A stretch of DNA of 64,000 bases from Flectonema sp. DT1601 (GCA_964019425.1 OZ025786.1:124001-188000); one strand, 5' to 3'; shown: positions 38,981-49,279, numbered from the stretch's first letter. Translations and numbers: made by a program. The notes: generated by a model not told the origin, from the letters alone.

Positions 38981-41818
38981 TTAAGTGCGGAAGAACAACC
39001 CCACCGCTTGTATGACTTGAGACCGGAGTTTTTCAGATGACAGCTGCCCATAGGAAGTCCTTGAAGGACCATCTGCAGGATTCAGAGCAGATCTAACATA
39101 TCTGATGTTGAAAACCAACTCTCTCATCGCAAGCCAATCAGAAACTGCGAGTACTAAGTCATTCAAGATTTTGTTTTTCTGACACTGTCTCTTTCTAACT
39201 GCCCCCATCACGGAAGTGTTGTCAACTCTTATATCCAACTGAAACCCTTGCAAATTCCAATCATTCAAAGCCAATAATGAGTTATGAAGAGCTTTCGCCT
39301 CAAGAATATTGATATGAAGACCTCTCTCTTTCCTCCATACATCGCCAACCACAGTCAACGCCCCTGATTGCTCAACAACTACACCTCCCCAACCTTCCAA
39401 AGAAGCGTCGACAAAGAGAGTCAAACACTTTGACACCGATAATTTTTTCTTAATAATCCTGATCCCTACTGCATCAGATAGCCAACGAGATAATTCCAAT
39501 CGAATAGAACGGGGAACAAGAACCGTCTCATCAAGACCAAGGAGACCTCGATTAATCTTGTTAATTACTCTTCTAATAAACTTCAGAGTAAACCAAAACC
39601 TACCAGGTGATATTCCAGAAACCGCCGATGCATGCATTAGCCTGCCCATCAACGACTCCAAACCACTGGCAGTAATCAAAGTCAAATCAACAGCAGCCAA
39701 TTTTCCTTGTAGTCTTTCAGACACTACAACAGATCTATCTTGGTGATTGAAACGCACACCTAAGAAATCATACTCTTCTGCCAAATTAAATGAATCTAAT
39801 TCCTTCCATGTTGATGAAGCCTTCTTTGCAATAAGATCGAGTTGAGCAGTTCTAATAGCTACATCCTTCCTCGAACCAGAATACCTGATGTTGTCGATCC
39901 AGGCATCGACTCTCACATCATGAACAGCTATGTCAGATCTAACATAGTCCGGATGACCCGCAATGGTAGCAGCCAATGTGTGCATAATTTCTGGTGCACA
40001 AGAATGACCCATTGGCAACCGAGTCAATTCGAAATACTGCCCATCGTCCGATCTAAAACCAAATAACTTGCGAGCATCATGAGGAATCTCGACCTGATAA
40101 AAACCAGTTCTGAAATCCCTTCCGCTTGCACAATCAAATAGAACTGAGTCGAGGTATTCTGAGATGTGTCCCAAGGGCACATCAGCAATGTAACCATCAT
40201 CAACCAGACGCTCGTTAGACTGCTTCGTCCAAAGAATAAACCTCTGACGTAATCCTGTTGCTTTCTGTTCAATTACAGTGAACGGAACATTTTCAACTAA
40301 ACCAGGCTTCGATGTCTTCTGTGCGATCCCATTCTCCACCAGTAAATCTGCATGAGTACGAGAAAATGAACTCTCCGGTCTAACCGTCTTTGAAAAATTC
40401 AGCACATGATCGAGTTCAGTATGGAAATCAAGTGTAGGAGCATGAGAAACAAGCGAATCAGTGGATCTGGTATTGTGGCAAACTTTATGTGGAAAAAATG
40501 TTAAATCCCATACAAACTCAAATCTTTTCAGTCGCTTTTGCGACATTCTTTCCTTTACAAACGAAATTAACATGGGTTCAATTTTGGTTACATGCAGGGG
40601 GGAATTCTTCTCCTCTAATGATCTTGGTAATACCGACCTCTTCGGTCGCCTACAAATATTGTGCTTTCTTACAACAATACTGTTATCTCGTCCGTCCTTA
40701 ACGCTCGAGCCATACACATCGGATCTCCTCCATACCGGATCGTCACCCCTGAGAACGGATCGTTCTTCGATGAATGCTTTAGTAGCCTTCCCATCACCAC
40801 CTCGTCGACCCTTCTTCCAGTTGACATGATACCCATGATATGAGAAATCGCGCCCCTCTTTATTGAATGCGCCGAATATTTTCCCATTACTGCATCCCTT
40901 CTCCACAACGCATCCAATCCCCTTGTTGAAACCTTTGTCAGACTTACAAAGTCCCCTAGAACCAGCAAACCCTGGGCTATCTCTGGAGTCAAAAAGCCTT
41001 TTATCACTACCCATCTCGATGGTTTGAAAGGATCTTCCCTCCGTCCCTTCGGAACATCCCACCAATCCACAATTATTTCCTCCACAGAAATGAAAACGAA
41101 ATTTCTTCTCCCCAGCTTCCATACCTCCCCCCATCTCGCCGCCGATTTCCATGCGATCAGTAAGCCCGTCTTCAGCTGAACATCTTGCTTCATTGCCCAC
41201 GCAATCAAAACAGAACGATTTATCGGTTCCGCCTGCTCCAACGGCACCGCAGCGCCGTCTGCCCTTAGCGCCGCCGCTAGCTGCTTCAATGTCTCGTTCT
41301 CCAATCCCATCCTCTTCAGCATGCCTGAGAACGCCTTTGCGTAGGCCAACATTCCTTGCTTCGATACCTTTGTCGCTGTCACAAACAACGCAACTGTATC
41401 CTGATTTACAGGGACATCGTTTCTCTCCACCCAAATTAGCAGACGGTCCCACAAGCATTGTCGACTTCTCATTGTGCTTTGCGCCCAGATCTTCCCGGCG
41501 ATTTGTTCCATCACCATTAACGAGTCGGTCAAATCCGACGTGTACTCTCTGTTCCGTACCCGCTGAATCTTCCTTACTTGATCCTCGATCTGGTTTTTCA
41601 TAAGGCTTCCAATCAATGTGGAAACCTCTGCTCCATCCGACTGCATGAGATTCTCCCTTATCTCCCAAATCCGTTCCGGAATAAGGGTCGACCCTTCTGA
41701 CACCGACTTTCCTAGGGAAACCTTTCCTGAACCTTTGATACCATGGAAATTCTGAAAACTTGCTGGACCAACGCGGACTAAACACCGCTTTACTTGCTCG
41801 GGGCTGGCCTCGGTTCAC
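38981..41818 (-). CDS. RT-RNase H ORF of the YR retroelement
   Basis: The C-terminal half carries the RT (for example ELTRLPMGHSCAPEIMH, then the VDAWIDNIRYSG segment) and a DIRS/Ngaro-type RNase H (LTLFVDASLEGWGG, LHINILEAKALHNSLLAL, IRVDNTSVMG, ALNPADGPSR). The N-terminal 370 residues overlap the recombinase frame and may not be translated in this frame. The RT copies the element RNA and the RNase H removes the template. Confidence 0.75.
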   Translation of the reverse strand: MNRGQPRASKAVFSPRWSSKFSEFPWYQRFRKGFPRKVGVRRVDPYSGTDLGDKGESHAVGWSRGFHIDWKPYEKPDRGSSKEDSAGTEQRVHVGFDRLVNGDGTNRREDLGAKHNEKSTMLVGPSANLGGEKRCPCKSGYSCVVCDSDKGIEARNVGLRKGVLRHAEEDGIGERDIEAASGGAKGRRRCGAVGAGGTDKSFCFDCVGNEARCSAEDGLTDRMEIGGEMGGGMEAGEKKFRFHFCGGNNCGLVGCSEGTEGRSFQTIEMGSDKRLFDSRDSPGFAGSRGLCKSDKGFNKGIGCVVEKGCSNGKIFGAFNKEGRDFSYHGYHVNWKKGRRGGDGKATKAFIEERSVLRGDDPVWRRSDVYGSSVKDGRDNSIVVRKHNICRRPKRSVLPRSLEEKNSPLHVTKIEPMLISFVKERMSQKRLKRFEFVWDLTFFPHKVCHNTRSTDSLVSHAPTLDFHTELDHVLNFSKTVRPESSFSRTHADLLVENGIAQKTSKPGLVENVPFTVIEQKATGLRQRFILWTKQSNERLVDDGYIADVPLGHISEYLDSVLFDCASGRDFRTGFYQVEIPHDARKLFGFRSDDGQYFELTRLPMGHSCAPEIMHTLAATIAGHPDYVRSDIAVHDVRVDAWIDNIRYSGSRKDVAIRTAQLDLIAKKASSTWKELDSFNLAEEYDFLGVRFNHQDRSVVVSERLQGKLAAVDLTLITASGLESLMGRLMHASAVSGISPGRFWFTLKFIRRVINKINRGLLGLDETVLVPRSIRLELSRWLSDAVGIRIIKKKLSVSKCLTLFVDASLEGWGGVVVEQSGALTVVGDVWRKERGLHINILEAKALHNSLLALNDWNLQGFQLDIRVDNTSVMGAVRKRQCQKNKILNDLVLAVSDWLAMRELVFNIRYVRSALNPADGPSRTSYGQLSSEKLRSQVIQAVGLFFRT
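40669..41703 (-). CDS. Tyrosine recombinase ORF of the YR retroelement
   Basis: This 344-aa frame shows a catalytic domain in its second half: GLLIAWKSAARWGEVW, SAHSIKRGAISHIMG and GRLLKHSSKNDP, ending near VTIRYGG. These fit the R...H-x-x-R...H...Y pattern of tyrosine recombinases, which integrate the circular DNA product in DIRS-type elements. It overlaps the RT ORF almost completely in another frame. Confidence 0.7.
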   Translation of the reverse strand: MSEGSTLIPERIWEIRENLMQSDGAEVSTLIGSLMKNQIEDQVRKIQRVRNREYTSDLTDSLMVMEQIAGKIWAQSTMRSRQCLWDRLLIWVERNDVPVNQDTVALFVTATKVSKQGMLAYAKAFSGMLKRMGLENETLKQLAAALRADGAAVPLEQAEPINRSVLIAWAMKQDVQLKTGLLIAWKSAARWGEVWKLGRRNFVFISVEEIIVDWWDVPKGRREDPFKPSRWVVIKGFLTPEIAQGLLVLGDFVSLTKVSTRGLDALWRRDAVMGKYSAHSIKRGAISHIMGIMSTGRRVDEVVMGRLLKHSSKNDPFSGVTIRYGGDPMCMARALRTDEITVLL

Positions 41819-43053
41819 TTTTGACCTTTGCCAGCCCCCCCAACGTTTCCCGAAAATCCCTTTGAATAACTGCTCTTAAATTTATTCTGCGGATTCCAAC
41901 TTCCTCTCCCCTTATCCCCTTTCCCATTCCACTCGTTCTTCAGCTTTTTCTCTGCATCTAACTCGGCTAGCTTCACTGCTTTATCAAACGTCTTTCCAGA
42001 CTTCACCAAGCGCTCGATATCATCTGAGCTTATTCTCTTAGTGGTATACTGCCACTTCATGATCAAGTTCTCTAGCGACTTGTTCATGCTCCTGACAAGG
42101 GGCTTTGAAGTGACCCAGTCTATAGTTGATACGCTCATGGCTTTGATGTTGTCTCGCACTACTTCAAATGCTCCCCTTAACTCTCTCAGTTCACGGGTTG
42201 CTACTTTGCCACTATGTGGTAACCAATATTTATTCTCCAACTTATCGAGTAATCTTTCCGCCCCTCCTTGTATCAGTATATTGCGCCACTGCAACACATT
42301 CGTTGCTTCTGACGCCAGCTCAAATTCGATGCAATCCACATTTTCCGGTGACAATTGGCATTTTACGCCGCCCTTGTTTTTTAACAATTCGTTTGTTTGT
42401 TGTATCTGCAACTGACATAATTGTTGATTTTGCGATAATAGTGCCATCATTTGTTGCATCATACTACTCTCTTGTTGTATTTGTGGCTGGGGTTGCGCAC
42501 CATGCATCTGTGGCTGGGGTTGCGCACCATGCATCTGTGGCGATAACAATGACGCCACCTGCGATTCCAAATTAGTTACCTTTTGGCACATGCCTAACAT
42601 CTTTTGTTCATTTTCTAGAACTAACCTTTTGGACCACTCATCCCAATACACATCCTTGCTTATCACATGGGCATATTCAAAGCCCGCATGTGGAAAGTCG
42701 AATGTTTCGTCCGGCCCCGTGTGTCGATACACACCCCTTAAAAGACTTGTCGAATTTGACAAGGTTACCCTCCCCATATTACCCACCATTGACAATAAGC
42801 CACAATACCAATTCCAACTTAATTCCCCTTCCTTCCTCATACAATATACTGCTTCTCTTCCAATCAAGGCCAACGAATTGTTCTTCATCATTTCTTCGGA
42901 CATTTTGGATTGGGGATCCCAAAACGTCCCTGCTTCCCCGATGGTGGCACGTGGTGATTGTGCTCTCACCGTCCTCAAATCCTCAAACAGAATTGAATCT
43001 AAATCCATCTCAGATTCTACATGCGGAATTTCCACAATTGGTGGTGTAGACAT
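41815..43053 (-). CDS. Gag-like ORF of the YR retroelement
   Basis: This 412-aa frame starts with ATG. It has a central Gln/Met-rich stretch with a duplicated MHGAQPQPQ word and a basic, glycine-rich C-terminus. No zinc knuckle is seen. The position upstream of recombinase and RT, and the sizes, suit the gag-like ORF1 of VIPER/DIRS-type elements. Confidence 0.6.
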   Translation of the reverse strand: MSTPPIVEIPHVESEMDLDSILFEDLRTVRAQSPRATIGEAGTFWDPQSKMSEEMMKNNSLALIGREAVYCMRKEGELSWNWYCGLLSMVGNMGRVTLSNSTSLLRGVYRHTGPDETFDFPHAGFEYAHVISKDVYWDEWSKRLVLENEQKMLGMCQKVTNLESQVASLLSPQMHGAQPQPQMHGAQPQPQIQQESSMMQQMMALLSQNQQLCQLQIQQTNELLKNKGGVKCQLSPENVDCIEFELASEATNVLQWRNILIQGGAERLLDKLENKYWLPHSGKVATRELRELRGAFEVVRDNIKAMSVSTIDWVTSKPLVRSMNKSLENLIMKWQYTTKRISSDDIERLVKSGKTFDKAVKLAELDAEKKLKNEWNGKGDKGRGSWNPQNKFKSSYSKGFSGNVGGAGKGQK

Positions 43054-43315
43054 TCTTTTGTTTTAATATAAACAGAAAGAAGAGCAAAATTTGCTAAGGA
43101 AAGGAATTAAAATATAAGTTAAAAGTGTACCGATAAACTATAACGTCTCAAACACAGCGCTAACCAGTGCAACGAGAGCTAATAAATTCGATAAGCCACT
43201 GCTGAACCAACATCTTAGGTGCAGAGTGCATTTTAGATAAGGAAGGACATTTTTCATTTTCCGTTCCGCTAGGACAGAAAAGTAATAAGTATAAATAAAT
43301 TTTCGACGTACCAGA

Positions 43316-43398
43316 GCCTGCATAGCCGAGTGGTTATGGTCGTCGACCTTAAATCGCTTACGTAGCCGTGGTCGGGGGTTCGATTCCTGGTCACGGCA
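43316..43398 (+). tRNA. tRNA-Leu-like sequence in YR element copy B
   Basis: Identical 83-nt sequence to 38514-38596, lying in the 5' untranslated part of the element just outside the gag-like ORF's leader. Box A and box B are intact although stems are imperfect, so it might serve as an RNA polymerase III promoter. Confidence 0.45.
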
Positions 43399-43548
43399 GA
43401 TTTTTTGGTATTTTTAACCAGAAAATTTTAAAGTAAAAACAAGTAAGAAAAAGAGCACAAAAGTGGACTACGGAAATTAAAGGGCATTAAAAGCCCTTTA
43501 ATTTCCCCTTTATTTTGCCCCCTTTAAAGGGGTACAAGTATGAATTTT

Positions 43549-43805
43549 GAAAAAAAAACAATCAGTTTAGCGTCTTGACCAGGACGGAAAATAGAAAGTA
43601 ATCGACATAGTCGATCGATAAAAAAACAATGATAACATTGTTTATTCTTTTTTTTTTTTTTTTTTTTTTTAATCCTTCTTATTATTTTAAAGAAAAAACA
43701 ATCAGTTTAGCGTCTTGACCAGGACGGAAAATAGAAAGTGATCGACATAGTCGATCGATAAAAAAAACAATGATAACATTGTTTATTCTTTTTTTTTTTT
43801 TTTTT
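43549..43805. repeat. Two satellite hairpin units
   Basis: These continue the satellite interrupted at 32981 and show CAGTTTAGCGTC, GTCGATCGAT and AACAATGATAACATTGTT, each followed by a T run. Confidence 0.9.
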
Positions 43806-44129
43806 TCGGGAAGATAAAATGGAAACTACTTTCTTTGTCCTTTCTCATTTTACAACAAATTTGTAAAATCTTTCTACTGACTCTGATCGTTGTCTCGACA
43901 TACAGCGACAGGGAAAACCCGCGAGCTGGGGACGACAGTCTTCTTTAGCATTTAAGCATTTTTCGACTTGAAAAGACATGACCCTTCAATTTAATGAGTT
44001 CTCATGTTTCTGGGTTTGGGATGGGGAATGTGCACTTCTTCTCTTGATCCTTTGTTCTCATGGACCTTTTTTTTAAATTCTTTTTATTTATTTTTTAAAG
44101 AAAAAAAAAACGGAAAATAAAAATTAGTT
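43806..44129. other. Unique spacer ending in a partial satellite unit
   Basis: About 260 bp of unassigned sequence, then TTTTAAATTCTTTTTATTTA and ACGGAAAATAAAAATTAGT (about 44067-44128), the short form of the satellite, into which the next element is inserted. Confidence 0.5.
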
Positions 44130-44302
44130 ATTATGACTTCTATTTTTTTTCTTCAAGAAAATCATAAGGTGGGAACAAAGAAAAATGCTAAGAGGAACCC
44201 CTTATTAACACCTAAGACATCTAAACTGCAGCCCAGCTTATGCCCAATGCACTAACAGGTCATTCCCTCACACTCAGATCAAAAAATCAAGTAAACATTT
44301 TC

Positions 44303-45392
44303 TTTTTCCAGCCTACAAACTTATTCACATTGCCCATAGTCTCCTTTAGATCGTTGTAGAATGAGTTGAGTGTCTTCTTCTCAAAGTCTTCTGTTGACAA
44401 CTTCTCATCAACCTGGATTGTAGGTAGGATAAGAGATTTGGGAGAGGAATAGGGGCAGTGAACTTTTGGTTCAGGCCCTTCCCATCGAACAGGACGAGGA
44501 CTTCTAAAACCTGAGATGAACCAATTGAGTTGAAACAAACAAATAACAGAGACGCAACACATACCGGAACATCATCGCAAGCAATGCTTCGGACCTCCGT
44601 CGACCTTCGTTCTTCCGGCGGCAAAGGGAAACAAGAAAGAACGGGCAATGAGACAAACCTGTTAGTTGGTGTTGTGTTGTTGTTAAAAACAAAAACATAA
44701 ACGCCAGGAAGTTCGACAACGAAGACATCGACATCGATCGCTGCTCTGCAGATGTCCGGCGGGTGTTTGTCTACACTGTGTTTATTGTTTGTTTTTTTCC
44801 CAAGGTTCAACCTTGGGAAGAGAAGTAAAAAATTCCGTCAATGTTGGCCTTCCTGTTCGAAGGTGCGCACCAATGACGATAAATAGAGTGGGGGGAGAAA
44901 ACCTCTGATCCAACTGGATCCCTTCACGAGCTGACATTGCCATGTGAAGTTAAATATTCTGGCGATGCCGGCTCAGGCGACTTAGCCTGCTTTTTTCTTT
45001 AAATAAAAAAAATAAAAAGATACCAACAGGTGGGGTGATGGGTTGCACCACTGCAATCCAGTCACAAAAAGAAACAATCAGTTTCATATTTCCAGTTCAG
45101 CTCTGGAGAGACATCGAGATGGATTCTGTATGAAGATGCTAGGTGACGTCCTCCCACAATCATGCTTTCAAAGTCTGCGATCATCACGAAGGGTTTCTTC
45201 ACGGTGTTGTTGTAGTTTGTGAACTTGATTTTGCTACCCTCCTTTGGCATGGTTACACGGGATGCCTCATTGTTCTTGCAATTGTTAAAGTGTTCTAACA
45301 TGGTTGTATCTTTCTTGAACGAGTGCAGGCATCTGGGGCAGTGGGAACCATGTTTTGAATCGCTACCCATGAGACGGCCAAGTGACTTGATC
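44303..45392 (-). pseudogene. Polinton polymerase fragments, third copy
   Basis: 44303-44410 and 45062-45392 match the exonuclease-region segment at about 25260-25710 (for example NSFYNDLKETMGNV, and HCPRCLHSFKK to MIADFESM). Between them, about 44411-45061, lies an inserted non-coding sequence related to the repeat at 26645-26967. A broken fossil. Confidence 0.8.
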
Positions 45393-46088
45393 CTTGAGGG
45401 ACCCCCTTCGTACAGGATCTGGATCCACTATCTAATCCCAGAGACAGACTCACATTTCTATCTGAAAGATAGTTCGCAAGCCATTTAACATACGGAACCG
45501 GCAGGACAGCTACCAATCTATCAACGAGTATTTGATGATCCACGTTATCGAATGCCCCAGAGATATCAAAGAGGATGATCGCTCCATAACCATCATAGAG
45601 TTTCTGCACACCGGAAGCCGCATCCACCAATAGCGAGATGTTCTCTTCTACATTCCTGCCCGGCGTAAAACCAGACTGCCTAGGGTCCAACTTCCCCTCC
45701 AACAAATGTTCACATCGATTACCCACAAGCGACTCCAAGCACTTCGAAACAATTGACGTCAAAGAGATTGGTCTGTAAGAAGACGGAAGAAGCGAGTCAC
45801 GATCCCCTCCCTTCGGAATTATTATCACCTTGGCCTTTTTCATGCAAGAGGGAAAGATACCCCTCCTGAAAGATAGCGAGGCGAGTCTAAGCAATAGTAG
45901 GAACATACGGGGACCCAAGTTAAGCAGCATATTATTAGAAACAGAATCTAAACCAGACCCGTGGGAGGGAGTCAATGACTTCAGTACCGTGCATAACTCA
46001 TGAATCGAAAAAGAACCACAGCTTGAGTCATCATAATCAGCAGGCTTCGAATCAGGAACTAATAACGGTGAGGATTTTGAATCACGGT
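45393..46088 (-). pseudogene. LINE reverse transcriptase fragment
   Basis: About 230 open codons carry the first half of a non-LTR RT: IPKGGDRDSLLPSSYRPISL, SGFTPGRNVEENISLL, FDISGAFDNVDH (motif A) and GVPQGS (start of motif B), where it joins Polinton polymerase sequence. The YxDD motif is absent. Motif style suits the I/ingi/Jockey group, possibly the same family as the RNase H pieces at 33795 and 37971. Confidence 0.8.
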
Positions 46089-46527
46089 TGAATTACCAGG
46101 TGACATTTGGACAGTTAGCTTTTGGCTAAGGCCCTCCCTGAAGAGCAAGAACAGAAAAACTACTCACACCTGAAGAAAACATACACAAAGAACACACTGT
46201 AAGCTGTATGTGTATTTTGTGTTTGTCACAACAGGAGAGAAAAGAAAGAATGTCAAGGTTGGTCACCTTGCCTATCAACGCACAACGCTCAACGAACTTT
46301 CATGATCGCAGAAGAATCTTTTTAGATGACGATTGCTAAGTTCTAGTTTCTATTAGTATTTATTTATTTGTATTATCCTGTTGTGACAAACACAAAATAC
46401 ACACACAGCTTACAGTGTGTTCTTTGTGTATGTTTTCTTCAGGTGTGAGTAGTTTTTCTGTTCTTGCTCTTCAGGGAGGGCCTTAGCCAAAAGCTAACTG
46501 TCCAAATCTCACCTGGTAATTCAACTC
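46089..46527. mobile_element. Foldback element, arms about 155 bp
   Basis: GTTGAATTACCAGGTGACAT at the left is answered by TCACCTGGTAATTCAAC at the right, and homology between the arms extends about 155 bp. The left arm runs on to about 46290, matching the single-arm copy at 26645. The transcript of either strand would form a long hairpin. Confidence 0.8.
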
Positions 46528-46865
46528 AGTCCTTGTCAGTTTTGACATCAAACCTGTAATGGTTTAATCATTACAGGTTATTTACTGAAATATTTGTTCT
46601 AAAAGTTGCTAAGTATTTCTCACTTAGAAATTTTTTATTTTTTTATTTTCAGCTTAATTAGCTACGAATTGTTTCTACTAAGTGTTTCTCACTTAGATTT
46701 TTTTTTTTGCTTTTCAGCTCCTTAAAAGCTGCTAAGTGTTTCTGCTAAGTGTTTCTCACTTAGAATTTTATTGTTATGTTCGTTTTCTATCCCCTCTTCT
46801 ATCCCTTTTGTTCAAAAAAAGCGATGAGAAATTTCTCTCATTCATGCTAAGATGCACTCTGAACT
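46528..46865. repeat. Repeated CTAAGTG...CACTTAG hairpins
   Basis: CTAAGTGTTTCTCACTTAG, a perfect 7-bp hairpin with a 5-nt loop, occurs about three times with variants (about 46609, 46679 and 46728-46760). The remainder is T-rich and unassigned. Confidence 0.7.
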
Positions 46866-47026
46866 TTGATTTTTTGATCTGAGTGTGAGGGAATGACCTG
46901 TTAGTGCATTGGGCATAAGCTGGGCTGCAGTTTAGATGTCTTAGGTGTTAATAAGGGGTTCCTCTTAGCATTTTTCTTTGTTACCACCTTATGATTTTCT
47001 TGAAGAAAAAAAATAGAAGTCATAAT

Positions 47027-47581
47027 GGTGCTTCCCTCTGGAAGGGTTGTAAGCCATGGTGTCCAACTAGATTAAAGGACAAGTCTGGGATAATCCCTGC
47101 CAGAGGGGCGAGTATTCTACCATGGTTGAAATACTCTGGCAACTGATCTTCAATTTTATGTTGTTTGTTAGCTGCTGGTGTATCTTGATCATGTGCTGAT
47201 ACTTGCATTTTTTTTATTTGTAATCTTTCACTACAATCATTCTTGCCTATATCTTTTATTTTTATTCTGGTCTGTTACCTCATTTGTCTTGTTTAACTTC
47301 AGTTATATCCATTTTACTTTTTATTATTTCCCATCTACTTTTTATTTTCTATTAGTTCTGGTCAGAAACTCCTGGGCAGCAAGAAGGAAAGTAGTTAAGT
47401 ACTTCTGGGTGTTTGGCATCACCCCCCATAGTGAGCAAGTACAACAGGTAGCATTGGTAGTCTGTTGATCCTGAGTGATCCCAGCTACAGTTTTGTTTTT
47501 CTTTCTTTTTTTTAGAAGAAGATCAGGACATCCAAGCACTGCTGGATAGTTGCTGAATGCAGGGCCTGCCTGTGGCATTAT
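47027..47581 (-). repeat. Repeat block B, inverted copy
   Basis: Reverse-orientation copy of 26968-27504, about 95% identical by eye, with small indels. It also directly adjoins a GAATTTCGATA terminal unit. Confidence 0.75.
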
Positions 47582-47965
47582 GAATTTCGATAAAGTGGGA
47601 AGTAACGGACTGGGAGCTTTTGGCTCCTGCCCTATTCCCGATGTAAACTTTCTTTTTATTTTTTTTTTTTTTTAACAGGCCCAAAGGGCGACAATGATGG
47701 TTGCTGACCAAGGAATAATATTCAAATGAATTTTCGTTTCAAAGAAACGAACAGAATTAAGAGAGAGGTAGAGAAAAAAAAAAAAAAAAGAAAGAATAGA
47801 AAAAAAATATGAAGAGGAAATAATCAAACATGAAAAAAAAAAAAATAAAATAAAATATAAATAAAAAACGTTGTATGAAAAAGGAAAAAAAGAAAAAAAA
47901 GACCAGAAAAGGAAGGAGAAAATGAAAAGGTATAATATTATTGTGGGGATATGAGGATAGCAGGG
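47582..47965 (+). mobile_element. Terminal-repeat unit bounding a satellite array
   Basis: GAATTTCGATAAAGTGGGAA to GGATAGCAGGGAGATGCTC. It contains two perfect short hairpins, GGGAGCTTTTGGCTCC and GTTTCAAAGAAACG-type, and leads straight into the satellite array. Confidence 0.8.
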
Positions 47966-47969
47966 AGAT

Positions 47970-48007
<38 letters not shown>

Positions 48008-48820
48008 TATTTAAAAAAAGGAAACAATCAGTTTAGCGTCTCGATCAGGACGGAAAATAGAAATTAATCGACATAGTCGATCGATAGAAAAAAAAAACAA
48101 TGATAACATTGTTTATTCTTTTTTTTTTTTTTTTTTTTTTTTAAATCCTTTTAATTATTTTAAAGAAAAAACAATCAGTTTAGCGTCCTGACCAGGACGG
48201 AAAATTGAAAGTGATCGACATAGTCGATCGATAAAAAAACAATGATAACATTGTTTATTCTTTTTTTTTTTTTTTTTTTTAACCTTTTAATTATTTTTTA
48301 AAGAAAAAACAATCAGTTTAGCGTCTTGACCAGGACGGAAAATAGAAAGTGATCGACATAGTCGATCGATAAAAAACAATGATAACATTGTTTATTCTTT
48401 TTTTTTTTTTTTTTTTTTTTTTAATCCTTTTTATTATTTTAAAGAAAAAACAATCAGTTTAGCGTCTTGACCAGGACGGAAAATAGAAAGTGATCGACAT
48501 AGTCGATCGATAAAAAAACAATGATAACATTGTTTATTCTTTTTTTTTTTTTTTTTTTTTTTAAATCCTTCTTATTATTTTTTAAAGAAAAAACAATCAG
48601 TTTAGCGTCTTGACCAGGACGGAAAATAGAAAGTAATCGACATAGTCGATCGATAAAATAAAAACAATGATAACATTGTTTATTCCCTTTTTTTTTTTTT
48701 TTTTATTCTTTTTATTTATTTTTAAAGAAAAAAACAATCAGTTTAGCGTCTTGACCAGGACGGGAAATAGAAAGTGATCGACATAGTCGATCGATAAAAA
48801 AACAATGATAACATTGTTCA

Positions 48821-48851
<31 letters not shown>

Positions 48852-49245
48852 TTCTTTTTATTTATTTTTTAAAGAAAAAACAATCAGTTTAGCGTCTTGA
48901 CCAGGACAGAAAATAGAAATTAGTCGACAAAGTCGATCGATAACAAAACAATGATAACATTGTTTATTCTTTTTTTTTTTTTTTTTTTTTTATTCTTTTT
49001 ATTTATTTTTTAAAGAAAAAACAATCAGTTTAGCGTCTTGACCAGGACGGAAAATAGAAAGTGATCGACATAGTCGATCGATAAAAAACAATGATAACAT
49101 TGTTTATTCTTTTTTTTTTTTTTTTTTTTTAATCCTTTTTATTATTTTAAAGAAAAACAATCAGTTTAGCGTCTTGACCAGGACGGAAAATAGAAAGTGA
49201 TCGACATAGTCGATCGATAAAAAAACAATGATAACATTGTTTATT

Positions 49246-49279
<34 letters not shown>

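Larger units (their letters stand above)
38698..43470 (-). mobile_element. YR retroelement, VIPER/DIRS-like, looks nearly whole
   Basis: About 4.8 kb with three overlapping minus-strand ORFs in the order gag-like (41815-43053), tyrosine recombinase (40669-41703) and RT-RNase H (38981-41818). DIRS and Ngaro elements usually place the recombinase last; recombinase before RT is the order described for VIPER and TATE of trypanosomatids. The three ORFs look intact, so the copy looks whole or nearly so and is probably young. A second, deleted copy lies directly next to it. The 5' region carries a tRNA-like sequence and a hairpin next to ACGGAAAAT that resembles part of the satellite unit. Confidence 0.75.
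32982..43542. mobile_element. CATA-type TIR element with AATTTT duplication, swollen to 10.6 kb
   Basis: The left end reads CATACTTGTACCCCTTTAAA and the right end is its reverse complement. AATTTT flanks both sides (32976-32981 and 43543-43548), and joining the flanks restores the satellite phase (TTAATTTTGAAA). Subterminal TTAAAGGGG/CCCCTTTAA repeats occupy about 33000-33215 and 43470-43518. So the original element was probably about 300 bp and has since been filled by a tRNA-like SINE, LINE pieces, a tandem repeat and two YR retroelement copies. The CATA start and 6-bp AT-rich duplication match the element at 13101. Confidence 0.75.
44130..47026. mobile_element. 2.9-kb inverted-repeat element with mixed cargo
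   Basis: Arms of about 160 bp, starting ATTATGACTTCTATT, face each other at 44130-44291 and 46866-47026 with high identity. Inside are Polinton polymerase fragments, a LINE RT fragment and a foldback repeat. No transposase is present. The arms may be terminal repeats of a larger element whose interior has been replaced. Confidence 0.65.
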
